From: an uncultured Bacteroidales bacterium
Lineage (GTDB): Bacteria > Bacteroidota > Bacteroidia > Bacteroidales > P3
DNA: 57,392 nucleotides
Direction: 5' to 3'
Assembly: GCA_900317285.1 (NCBI GenBank)
Contig: ONGA01000018.1
Span: 1-57,392 of the forward strand
Shown: positions 34,656-42,884 of the stretch, in pieces
How the letters are laid out: every line of letters begins with the position of its first letter
How positions within the stretch are numbered: the stretch's first letter is position 1
Position numbers and translations under genes: made by a program
The notes under the pieces: model-generated
Seen by the model: the letters and a program-made list of their open reading frames with translations, nothing else
Told to the model about the DNA's origin: nothing
The model's database searches: none

Positions 34656-35617
34656 AGAAAAAAGCACTCCTCATATCCCTGGCAGCCCTGCTGGTAATAT
34701 TGGTCCTGCTGGTCATAATGGTTCCCCTGACCGCCAGCACCTCCAATTCCGAACCCCGACGCATCTTCCTCCCCGAAGGCACCACCCACGAAACCCTCGT
34801 CGACACACTCCAAGCCAACGGCATCCTCAATGAGGGTCTGAACACCACCGTCTTCAATTTTCAATTTTCAATTTTAAAATCCAAAGTGCGGACCGGCTCC
34901 TATGTCGTCGAGCCCCACGTGAAAGTGCTCACCCTCGTTCGACATCTCCGAAACGGCATGCAGACACCCCTCCGCCTCACCATCGGCAAGTTCCGCACGC
35001 CACAGCAGCTCAACGACTACCTCAACCAGAAGCTGATGCACAACGACTTCAACATCCCGCTCGACAGCTTCCACTTCGTCCGACCCGACACCTACGAGTT
35101 CTACTGGACCGTCACGCCCGAGCAATTCATGCAACGCATGGAGAAGGAATACGACCTGTTTTGGAGTTCGAGAAACACCCAATCCCAATATTCACTAAAC
35201 CGTTTGGAAATCATCATCCTCGCCTCCATTGTGGAGGAGGAGACCAACAACAACGGCGAGAAGCCTCTGATTGCAAGCGTCTACCTCAACCGCCTTCGTC
35301 GCGGCATGCCCCTGCAGGCCGACCCCACAGTGAAATACGCCGTGGGCGACTTCACCCTAAGACGCATCCTAAACAAGCACCTAGCCACCGAGAGCCCTTT
35401 CAACACCTACCTGCACACAGGGCTTCCGCCAGCACCCATCTGCCTGCCGTCGAAAGCCTCCATCGACGCCGTGCTCCAGGCTCCAGAAACAGGCTACCTC
35501 TACTTCTGTGCGTCGGAGCAATTGGACGGCACACACCGTTTCGCCACCACCCTCGACGAGCACAACCGGAACGCGAAAAAATACCACCGCGCCATTTCAA
35601 CACTGGGCAAGAACTGA
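34652..35617 (+). CDS. mltG: Endolytic peptidoglycan transglycosylase MltG (YceG-like)
   Basis: Inner-membrane lytic transglycosylase thought to release nascent glycan strands. It has 321 residues; the ATG at 34652 overlaps the GNAT stop (ATGA). An N-terminal membrane helix (about 5-28) is followed by a LysM-like segment and the YceG domain with LASIVEEETNNNGEKPLIASVYLNRL (catalytic Glu about 195), MPLQADPTVKYA and TYLHTGLPPAPICLPS. Two repeat arrays are in frame: 9-bp units coding the membrane helix (LVI-LVL-LVI-MVP, 34691-34726) and heptamers coding FNFQFSILK (34853-34880). Confidence 0.93.
   Translation: MKKKALLISLAALLVILVLLVIMVPLTASTSNSEPRRIFLPEGTTHETLVDTLQANGILNEGLNTTVFNFQFSILKSKVRTGSYVVEPHVKVLTLVRHLRNGMQTPLRLTIGKFRTPQQLNDYLNQKLMHNDFNIPLDSFHFVRPDTYEFYWTVTPEQFMQRMEKEYDLFWSSRNTQSQYSLNRLEIIILASIVEEETNNNGEKPLIASVYLNRLRRGMPLQADPTVKYAVGDFTLRRILNKHLATESPFNTYLHTGLPPAPICLPSKASIDAVLQAPETGYLYFCASEQLDGTHRFATTLDEHNRNAKKYHRAISTLGKN
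34691..34726 (+). repeat. Four 9-bp units coding the MltG membrane helix
   Basis: CTGGTAATA, TTGGTCCTG, CTGGTCATA and ATGGTTCCC encode LVI-LVL-LVI-MVP. Shifted by one base, GGTCCTGCTGGTCATAATGG resembles the unit at 18304-18325. Hydrophobic helices can be repetitive by chance, so this is less secure than the other arrays. Confidence 0.5.
34853..34880 (+). repeat. Heptamer array inside mltG
   Basis: TTCAATT occurs three times, then TTAAAAT. The array encodes FNFQFSILK between two regions conserved in MltG, at a place where relatives have a variable link. Confidence 0.85.
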
Positions 35618-35668
35618 TGTTAAATATTGTTAAATTTCAGTGGGCGCGTCAACAATTTCGGCATTTTC

Positions 35669-35699
35669 TTGTCTATATAGGCAAAAAGATGTAAATTTG
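35669..35699 (+). promoter_or_regulatory. Promoter of the T9SS cargo gene
   Basis: TTG (35669-35671) and TAAATTTG (35692-35699) have 20 bases between them. The -7 fits TAnnTTTG well. The ATG is 21 bases downstream. Confidence 0.6.
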
Positions 35700-35720
35700 C
35701 AACGTAAAAATCAATTCAGA

Positions 35721-38222
35721 ATGAAAACCAAGTCATTTATAATCAGCGGAGTAATATCCTTCTTGCTTCTGTCTGGCGCCATGTCGAACGTGCAGGCACA
35801 ATGTGGCAACAGCACCCCCAGCACCCCGTGGGACTGCGACCCCGAATATCTTTGGCCGCCAACCATCCAGCCCTGCCCCGAGGTGCAAATCAAGCAAAAG
35901 CACGACCATACCTCCAAGCGGGAATATCGCGAACTGGGATGGGACACGGCTGTGACATGCAACACGACAAGCCTCGTGCTCTCCTGCACGCCCTACATCC
36001 CCGTGCAGAACTTCAACGGATGCTACACTGTCGATGAAATCACATATAATCCCGCCGACCCAACTTTCCATGGAGGATCGCTACTAAACATTACAAGCGA
36101 TGATATTTTTTGCGGTTCAAGCACCAACATTCCATTCCCCTTCTACTTCTTTGGCATCAAAAAGAACGCATTCGTTGTAGGATCTAATGGCATGTTGACC
36201 TTCAACACCTCCGCAACAGGTAATAGCTGTTCTTGGAGCTATTCTGCCCCCCTTCCTTGGCCTGATGGAACAAGTGGTGCCCCTGGCAGTACCTCATATA
36301 TGCGTGATGCCATCTATGGCGTATATGAGGATACACACCCATTGTCAAGCTATTGTAACAGCTATGGACCTCCTAACTATCAAGGAATCTGGTACGGTGT
36401 TCAAGGTCAATACCCCTGTCGTAAAGTCATCTGCTCCTGGAATGAAGTTCCTGAATATCAAGGAAGTTCCAACCTTGACAATCGTTGCACCTATCAAATC
36501 GTCTGTTACGAAGGTTCGAACATGGTAGAGGTTCATGTGCGCCGACGCGGCGTAAACACCAGTTGGCAGAACGGCATCGGAACCATTGGTATCCAAAACG
36601 CCACTGGCACACCTCAGCAGCCTTCCACCAACCCCACAGCATCCAACTATTACGTCCGTCCCAACTCCCCGGCAGCTTTCTGGCCCGCAGGCTACAACAC
36701 TACCAACCAAATATTCACCAACAAAGCCTTCCGCTTCACTCCCCAAGGCACCACACCTAAAAGCTACGGTTGGTATCGCATCCTCGACGACGGCACCACG
36801 GTGGCCCTGTCTCTTTACGACGACGACCATCCCGATGCCATCAACGACACCAACGGCTACTATGAGCCCATGCCCGACGACCCGACAGACCCCTGTCCCA
36901 ACCTCACCCTGGCTCACATCTCCCCCACCTGCACCTCGCGCTACTACTTCGAGTTGAACTTCATCACAGGTACTGGATCCGATCAAGTCCAATACCACCT
37001 CCGCGACACCATCACCGTCGGCTACGACCACTTCAAGCTCACCGAGTTTGTCCCTCGTCAAATCAGCATCTGCGACGGCGATAGCACCGTCACCCGCCTG
37101 CATTTCAAGAAAATTCAGAATATCGAACGCGCCACTTGGAACATCTACCGCGGCAACGGCCACACCGTCTCCCCGCTGCCTCTCTCGCTCCTCCACTTTG
37201 GCGACCTCGAAATCCTTGGCTCCGATAAATACATCCCCGTGAAAATCTACTCGGACGAAATCTCGCGCGACGGCCTGCCCAAAGACTGGATTGACTCCAT
37301 CTACATCCATGTCGACGTCGAATACACCAACGGCTGCGACTCTTTCGCCACCGCACTCATTCGCATCAATCCCAACTTCGACGACACCATCAACAAAACC
37401 ATCTGCGAAGGCCTGACCTACCATTTCACCGCCAACGACGCCGACTACCGCGAGCCCATCGTCGTCACCGTACCTCTCATCTCACAGGCAGGCTGCGACA
37501 GCCTCGTGACCCTCGACCTTGATGTCTCTCCCGCCAGCCACACAATCGACACCGTCTTCGACTGCAAAGACGTCATCTGGCACGGCCGACGATACACCCA
37601 GAGCAACGACGCCACCTTCGACCGCGACACCCTCAGAATGACCAACATCTACGGATGCGACTCCATCGTCCAGCTCTACCTCACCATCATTCCCCTCAAG
37701 GCCCGCCTGCACTCGTCGCTCGACCACTTCGACTTCGACCACCTCGACGTGACGCTTACCGACCTCTCCATCGGCGGGGACAGCAACACATGGAAATTCC
37801 CCACCCCGGCACCCGACCAGCAAGGTCCCACCGCCTACTACTCCATACCCCTCGATGCCAGTGGAGCCAAAATTGTGCTCTACGAATACAGCCCCTACGG
37901 ATGCGTCTCCTCCGACTCCATCTACATCCCCTTCGACAAGGAGCACTTCTGGGTCCCCTCCGCCTTCACCCCCGACAACCCCGCGGGCAACAGTCTCTTT
38001 GGCAGCGTCAGCACCGAGACCGTACACCAGGAGATGCTCATCTATAACCGCCGCGGCGAACTTGTCTACCGCTGCGAGGGCGTCGACTGCACCTGGGACG
38101 GCCGCGACATGAACGGCGAGAAATGCGTACAGGGCGCCTACGTCTACATCATCCGCTACACCAACAGTTTCGATGTCCACAAGACAAACGTCAAGAAAGG
38201 CACCGTGACACTCATAAGATAA
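35721..38222 (+). CDS. Large secreted protein with T9SS type B C-terminal domain
   Basis: An 833-residue exported protein. It has a signal peptide (IISGVISFLLLSGAMSNVQAQ), a long N-terminal region with regularly spaced cysteines and a lectin- or NHL-unlike beta structure that I do not recognise, and Ig-like repeats with the pattern C-x-x-L/V-x-W/Y...GCDS-x-V-x-L-x-L-x-V (CEGLTYHF..., CKDVIWHGRRY..., GCDSIVQLYLTI). At the C-terminus is a type B sorting domain: FWVPSAFTPDNPAGNSLFG, EMLIYNRRGELVYR, CTWDGRDMNGEKCVQGAYVYIIRY, KGTVTLIR. It is very likely exported by T9SS. It shares the GCDS-type repeats with the adhesin at 53983. asd follows after 13 bases. Confidence 0.85.
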   Translation: MKTKSFIISGVISFLLLSGAMSNVQAQCGNSTPSTPWDCDPEYLWPPTIQPCPEVQIKQKHDHTSKREYRELGWDTAVTCNTTSLVLSCTPYIPVQNFNGCYTVDEITYNPADPTFHGGSLLNITSDDIFCGSSTNIPFPFYFFGIKKNAFVVGSNGMLTFNTSATGNSCSWSYSAPLPWPDGTSGAPGSTSYMRDAIYGVYEDTHPLSSYCNSYGPPNYQGIWYGVQGQYPCRKVICSWNEVPEYQGSSNLDNRCTYQIVCYEGSNMVEVHVRRRGVNTSWQNGIGTIGIQNATGTPQQPSTNPTASNYYVRPNSPAAFWPAGYNTTNQIFTNKAFRFTPQGTTPKSYGWYRILDDGTTVALSLYDDDHPDAINDTNGYYEPMPDDPTDPCPNLTLAHISPTCTSRYYFELNFITGTGSDQVQYHLRDTITVGYDHFKLTEFVPRQISICDGDSTVTRLHFKKIQNIERATWNIYRGNGHTVSPLPLSLLHFGDLEILGSDKYIPVKIYSDEISRDGLPKDWIDSIYIHVDVEYTNGCDSFATALIRINPNFDDTINKTICEGLTYHFTANDADYREPIVVTVPLISQAGCDSLVTLDLDVSPASHTIDTVFDCKDVIWHGRRYTQSNDATFDRDTLRMTNIYGCDSIVQLYLTIIPLKARLHSSLDHFDFDHLDVTLTDLSIGGDSNTWKFPTPAPDQQGPTAYYSIPLDASGAKIVLYEYSPYGCVSSDSIYIPFDKEHFWVPSAFTPDNPAGNSLFGSVSTETVHQEMLIYNRRGELVYRCEGVDCTWDGRDMNGEKCVQGAYVYIIRYTNSFDVHKTNVKKGTVTLIR

Positions 38223-38235
38223 AGAACACATACAC

Positions 38236-39258
38236 ATGAAAATAGCTGTTGTAGGAGCCACTGGGCTCGTGGGACGCGAGATGCTCACAGTCCTCTCCGA
38301 GCGAGGCTTCGGTCTCGAACACGACAGGGACAGGGCACCCGAATCCATAGAAATCATTGCAGCGGCATCAGCGAAGTCGGTGGGGAAACCCATCGACTTC
38401 GCCGGTCGTAAGCTCACCGTCATGTCGGTCGACGACGCCATCGCGGCACGTCCCGACTACGCCATCTTCTCCGCTGGAGCCGCCGCCTCACGGCAGTACG
38501 CCCCCCTGTTCGCACAGGTAGGCACTACGGTCATCGACAACTCCTCGGCGTGGCGCAAAGACCCCCAGATACCCCTTGTGGTGCCCGAAATCAACATCGA
38601 CGTGGTGAAACCCGACGACCGCATCATCGCCAACCCCAACTGCTCCACCATCCAGATGGTTCTCGCCATCTCCGCCCTGCAGCGCGAGTACGGCATCCGC
38701 CGCATCGTCATCTCCACCTACCAGAGCATCACGGGCACCGGCGTCAAGGCCGTCCGCCAGCTCGAAGCCGAAGAACGCGGCGAGACATGCGAAATGGCGT
38801 ACCCCTACCCCATCCACCGCAACCTCTTCCCCCACGGCGGCGACTTCCTCCCCGACGGCTACACCACCGAAGAACAGAAACTCGTCGACGAGACACGCAA
38901 AATATTTGCCGACCCCTCCATCATGGTCTCCGCCACCGTGGCGCGCGTGCCTGTCGTCGGCGGCCATAGCGAGTCGGTCAATGTCGAGTTGCGCCGCGAC
39001 TTCAACCTCGAGGACATCCGCCAGCTCATCAGCCAAACCCCGGGCGTCATCCTCCAGGACGACCCCGCACGCAACCTCTACCCCATGCCCATCACCTCCC
39101 ACCACCGCGACGAGGTGTTCGTCGGCAGGCTCCGTCGCGACCCCTCGCAGCCCAACACCCTCAACCTCTGGGTCGTCGCCGACAACATCCGCAAGGGTGC
39201 CGCCACCAACGCCGTCCAGATCATGCAGGCTCTCCTCGCCAAAAGGAACAGGACATAG
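38236..39258 (+). CDS. asd: Aspartate-semialdehyde dehydrogenase
   Basis: Second enzyme of the aspartate pathway to lysine, threonine, methionine and diaminopimelate. It has 340 residues: MKIAVVGATGLVGREML (NADP-binding), NSSAWR, the catalytic cysteine in ANPNCSTIQMV (Cys about 136), STYQSITGTGVKAVRQLE and the C-terminal RVPVVGGHSESVNVE. The TAG stop (39256-39258) is part of the first unit of an 11-bp array (39253-39340), so the last two residues (RT) and the stop are repeat-derived. Confidence 0.95.
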   Translation: MKIAVVGATGLVGREMLTVLSERGFGLEHDRDRAPESIEIIAAASAKSVGKPIDFAGRKLTVMSVDDAIAARPDYAIFSAGAAASRQYAPLFAQVGTTVIDNSSAWRKDPQIPLVVPEINIDVVKPDDRIIANPNCSTIQMVLAISALQREYGIRRIVISTYQSITGTGVKAVRQLEAEERGETCEMAYPYPIHRNLFPHGGDFLPDGYTTEEQKLVDETRKIFADPSIMVSATVARVPVVGGHSESVNVELRRDFNLEDIRQLISQTPGVILQDDPARNLYPMPITSHHRDEVFVGRLRRDPSQPNTLNLWVVADNIRKGAATNAVQIMQALLAKRNRT

Positions 39259-39340
39259 GAGCATCATATACGCATCATATACGCATCATAGGAGAACCCA
39301 AGGAGAACTATAGGAAAAGTATAGTACAAGCATAGTACAC
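39253..39340. repeat. Array of eight 11-bp units between asd and gldH
   Basis: The units are ACATAGGAGCA, TCATATACGCA (twice), TCATAGGAGAA, CCCAAGGAGAA, CTATAGGAAAA, GTATAGTACAA and GCATAGTACAC. Another GACATAGGAG lies at 39351-39360. Bases 39252-39307 are the exact reverse complement of 15786-15841, and similarity continues further. Confidence 0.9.
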
Positions 39341-39373
39341 AAAAATTCCTGACATAGGAGAAAAAAGACCATT

Positions 39374-39868
39374 ATGAACATAAAAAAAACGCTCTACCTC
39401 CTTCTATTCGCCTCCCTCGCCATCTCTTGCGGAGGTAAAAAAACATTGCTCGACGAGGAACGCACATTCCCCAACACCGTGTGGAACCGTTTCACACCCC
39501 AAGTCTACACCGTCGACGTGCAACAACCCGACACCTACTACAACATCGACCTCGAAGTCGTAGTCGACACTGCACGGATGCGCGGCACACAGCTCCCCCT
39601 CACCGTCAACCTCTACAGCCCCGACAACGAGCGGCGCATGTTCTACTCCGGCATCGAGTTCATCCAGAACGGACGCTGGAAAGGCGAAGCCGCAGAAAAC
39701 CCCGGTCAGCGGGTGCTACACCAGACCATCCGCTCCTTCTTCTCCTTCAACCGCAAGGGTGAGCACCGCCTCGAAATAGGTCAGGCCACCAGCCAGTACG
39801 ACCTCGACGGCGTCCACTCCCTGAAGGTCACCATCTCCGAAGCGGAACTAGACTACAAAGACCTTTGA
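39374..39868 (+). CDS. gldH: Gliding motility lipoprotein GldH-like
   Basis: A 164-residue lipoprotein: the signal peptide ends LFASLAISCGGKK, with the lipobox Cys about residue 19. The mature part resembles GldH (FPNTVWNRFTPQVYTVDV..., YYNIDLEVVVDT, LPLTVNLYSPDNERRMFY, WKGE, RSFFSFNRKGEHRLEIGQATSQYDLDGVHSLKV). GldH is needed for gliding in Flavobacterium and is retained in non-gliding T9SS bacteria, which fits the T9SS cargo in this window. It overlaps the uvrC start. Confidence 0.8.
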   Translation: MNIKKTLYLLLFASLAISCGGKKTLLDEERTFPNTVWNRFTPQVYTVDVQQPDTYYNIDLEVVVDTARMRGTQLPLTVNLYSPDNERRMFYSGIEFIQNGRWKGEAAENPGQRVLHQTIRSFFSFNRKGEHRLEIGQATSQYDLDGVHSLKVTISEAELDYKDL

Positions 39869-41664
39869 TCGACTCCGGCATCAACCCCAACATCGAGCGC
39901 ATAGCGCTGAGGCTGAAGACCATCCCAGAAAGCCCGGGAGTCTACCAGCACCTCGATGCTGAAGGCAAGGTGCTCTATGTCGGCAAAGCGCGCAACCTGC
40001 AACGGCGCGTATCCTCCTACTTCTCACACTACGACGACAAAAGCGCGAAAATCAAGATGCTGGTGCGCTCGGTCTACGACATCCGGGTCACCGTCGTCGC
40101 CACCGAAATCGACGCCCTGCTGCTGGAAAACAGCCTCATCAAACGCTACCAGCCGCGCTACAACTCGATGCTCAAGGACGACAAAAGCTACCCCTACCTC
40201 TGCATCACCGACGAGGAATACCCGAGGCTGCTCTACACCCGCCGCCGCAACATCAAGGGGCAGTACTACGGTCCCTACCCCAACGGCCGCATCCTCCGCG
40301 AACTGCAGGACATCATTCGCCAGCTTTTCCAATACAGGACATGCGACACCATGGGCAAGCGACCCTGCATGAAACACCAGATCGGTCTCTGCGCCGCCCC
40401 CTGCGCCGGCAAGCAGACCAAGGAGGACTACCGTGCCACCATCGAGAACATCCGCCGCATACTCCGCGGCGACTTCAACGAAATCCTCGACCAACTCAAA
40501 CGGCAGATGTATGCCGCCGCCGAACAGCTGCGCTTCGAGGAAGCCGAAGCCCTCAAGAACAAAATCCATCTGCTCGAAGAATACCAGAGCCGCTCCACCG
40601 TGGTCGACACCAACGTCCGTGACGTCGACGTCATCACCATCCTCAGCGACCCAGCCTACGCCTACATCAACTTCATGCGCGTCAAAAACGGCGCCATCAT
40701 CTACAGCTTCAGCAACGAAATCAAAAAGCGCCTCGACGAGAGCGACGAAGAAATCCTTGCCACGGTCATCCCCGAACTGCACCAGCAGACCGCCAGCACC
40801 GCCACCGAGGTCTTGCTGCCCGTTCCGGTGCCCGACCTGCCCGACGACTACCTGCACCAGAATGTCGACCCCCGCGGCGACCGCCGCAAGTTGCTCGAGC
40901 TCTCGCTCCGCAACGTGGAGAGCTATCAGAAGCAGTGCCGCCACCAGCGGGCCCTCACCCAGGGCGATGCCGCCCCTCAGGCCGTCAAACTATTGGAAAA
41001 ACTGCAACGGGCATTGCAACTGCCATCGCTGCCGATGGAAATCGAGTGTTTCGACAACTCCAACATCCAGGGAGCCTATCCCGTGGCAGGCATGGTGCGT
41101 TTCACCGCAGGCAAACCCAACCGCAAGGAATACCGCAAATTCAATATCAAGTCTGTTGAGGGCCCCGACGACTACGCCTCGATGGCCGAAGTGATCGAGC
41201 GCCGCTACAGCAAAAACGCGCCCCCCGACCTCCTCATCGTCGACGGCGGCGCCGGACAGATGGAAGTGGCCCGCCACGTCATCCACGACCGCCTCCATCT
41301 ACAGATACCCATCGCCGGTCTCGCCAAGGACGACCGCCACCGCACCAATGAACTCCTGCGCTACAACGAGCACGGCGACATCGCCGTCGTGGGGCTCAAG
41401 CCTACCGACCCCGTTTTCCACCTGCTCGAACAGATACAGAACGAGGTGCACCGCTTCGCCATCACCTTCCACAAGGAGAAGCGCTCCAAAGGCACCTTCC
41501 GCACAGCGTTGACCGACATCCCAGGCATCGGTGAGCATACCGCCCACGAGCTGCTGCTGCGCTTCGGATCAGTCAAACAGATTCAATTGCAGACCCTCGA
41601 CGACCTCAGCGCCGCCATCGGTCCTGCGAAGGCGAAACTGGTCTACGCCTTCTATCACAACTAA
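39865..41664 (+). CDS. uvrC: Excinuclease ABC subunit C
   Basis: Nucleotide-excision-repair endonuclease of 599 residues. The N-terminal GIY-YIG domain (IPESPGVYQHLDAEGKVLYVGKARNLQRRVSSYF) makes the 3' incision. A Cys segment (CMKHQIGLCAAPC), a UVR helix pair (about 195-235), the RNase H-like domain with IECFDNSNIQGAYPVAGMVRF and DLLIVDGGAGQM for the 5' incision, and C-terminal HhH motifs (DIPGIGEHTAHELLLRFG) follow. The start is a TTG overlapping the gldH stop (TTGA); no ATG is available nearby. It converges with hflX, the last four bases overlapping. Confidence 0.95.
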   Translation: MIDSGINPNIERIALRLKTIPESPGVYQHLDAEGKVLYVGKARNLQRRVSSYFSHYDDKSAKIKMLVRSVYDIRVTVVATEIDALLLENSLIKRYQPRYNSMLKDDKSYPYLCITDEEYPRLLYTRRRNIKGQYYGPYPNGRILRELQDIIRQLFQYRTCDTMGKRPCMKHQIGLCAAPCAGKQTKEDYRATIENIRRILRGDFNEILDQLKRQMYAAAEQLRFEEAEALKNKIHLLEEYQSRSTVVDTNVRDVDVITILSDPAYAYINFMRVKNGAIIYSFSNEIKKRLDESDEEILATVIPELHQQTASTATEVLLPVPVPDLPDDYLHQNVDPRGDRRKLLELSLRNVESYQKQCRHQRALTQGDAAPQAVKLLEKLQRALQLPSLPMEIECFDNSNIQGAYPVAGMVRFTAGKPNRKEYRKFNIKSVEGPDDYASMAEVIERRYSKNAPPDLLIVDGGAGQMEVARHVIHDRLHLQIPIAGLAKDDRHRTNELLRYNEHGDIAVVGLKPTDPVFHLLEQIQNEVHRFAITFHKEKRSKGTFRTALTDIPGIGEHTAHELLLRFGSVKQIQLQTLDDLSAAIGPAKAKLVYAFYHN

Positions 41665-42884
41665 TACAGGAAATTATTGTAAGGATAACGCACGGCGTGG
41701 ATCCGGCTCACCTCCTCGTACAGCCGCTGCCGAAGTTCTTCCACTCCCACCTTCTTCAGTGCCGACAGCATCAGGCCGTTCCTGTGGGTATCCTGCACCT
41801 CATCGGATGATTCGGGCTGTTCCTCCTGCGTGGGTATATTGTCAATTTTATTATACACCATGATGACCGGCTTGTCAGCAGCACCGATTTCCTCCAGCGT
41901 CCTCTCCACCGATGCAATCTGCTCGCCATGGTTGGGATGGGACAGGTCGACGACATGCAGCAGGAGGTCGGCCTCAACCACCTCGTCGAGCGTACTCTTG
42001 AAGCTCTCCACCAGTTGCGTGGGCAACTTACGGATGAATCCCACCGTGTCTGTCAAAAGGAACGGCAAATTACCCACCACAACCTTGCGCACCGTAGTGT
42101 CGAGCGTGGCGAAAAGCTTGTTCTCCGCCAGCACATCACTCTTGCTCAAAAGGTTCATCAGCGTGCTCTTGCCCACATTGGTATAACCCACCAGTGCCAC
42201 ACGCACCAGACTCTCCCTGTTCTTTCGCTGGAGGGTCTTCTGCTTGTCTATGGATGCCAGCTGCTCCTTCAAAAGACTGATCTTTTCTTTGATGAGGCGT
42301 CGGTCGGTCTCTATCTGAGTCTCGCCGGGTCCGCGCATGCCGATACCGCCACGCTGGCGCTCCAGGTGGGTCCACATTCGGGTGAGACGCGGCAGCATGT
42401 ATTGCAGTTGCGCCAATTCCACTTGGGTTTTGGCAGTGGAAGTTCGCGCCCGTTTGGCGAAGATGTCAAGAATGAGGGTAGTACGGTCAAGGATGCGGCA
42501 TTCCAATTCTTTCTCAAGGTTGCGGAGCTGCGCCGGAGACAACTCGTCGTCGAAGACAATGAAGTCGGCATCGAGTGCCTGTTTGTACTCTTTCAACTCG
42601 TCCAACTTTCCGCTACCAATGTAGGTGCGCGTGTCGGGCCGCTCCAATCGCTGCACCACACGCCTAAGGGTAATGCCCCCCGCCGTCTGCAGAAGGAAAG
42701 CCAGTTCGTCAAGGTATTCCTCGGTACGCTCCATCGTCTGTCCCGACGGGCATACAGCAACAAGTATCGCCTTTTCAGGCACTATGTCGGTGCTGAAGGT
42801 ATTGCGCTCTTGGGGCGTGGGGCGCCCTCCCCCCTCACCGAGGCTATTTCTGAACTTGCCCTGCTTATTTGGCGACCACTGCAT
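41661..42884 (-). CDS. hflX: GTPase HflX
   Basis: Ribosome-associated GTPase that rescues stalled or heat-damaged ribosomes. It has 407 residues: an N-terminal HflX domain (AILVAVCPSG, RTYIGSGKLDEL, FDDELSPAQLRNLEKEL), a coiled-coil with MRGPGETQIETDRR, and a GTPase domain with GYTNVGKSTLMNLL (G1), DTVGFIRKLPTQLVESFKSTLDE (G3) and VYNKID (G4). The first 35 residues (MQWSPNKQGKFRNSLGEGG...) are not family-like; the start overlaps the previous gene by 20 bases. A later in-frame start cannot be excluded, but VPEKAILVAV should be included. Confidence 0.93.
   Translation of the reverse strand: MQWSPNKQGKFRNSLGEGGGRPTPQERNTFSTDIVPEKAILVAVCPSGQTMERTEEYLDELAFLLQTAGGITLRRVVQRLERPDTRTYIGSGKLDELKEYKQALDADFIVFDDELSPAQLRNLEKELECRILDRTTLILDIFAKRARTSTAKTQVELAQLQYMLPRLTRMWTHLERQRGGIGMRGPGETQIETDRRLIKEKISLLKEQLASIDKQKTLQRKNRESLVRVALVGYTNVGKSTLMNLLSKSDVLAENKLFATLDTTVRKVVVGNLPFLLTDTVGFIRKLPTQLVESFKSTLDEVVEADLLLHVVDLSHPNHGEQIASVERTLEEIGAADKPVIMVYNKIDNIPTQEEQPESSDEVQDTHRNGLMLSALKKVGVEELRQRLYEEVSRIHAVRYPYNNFLY

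Noticed and set aside
42782-42884. The GC-rich stretch coding the odd HflX N-terminus (around GGGCGCCC) as another dispersed repeat
   Set aside because: It has no second copy that I can find in the window; it may only be an upstream start choice.
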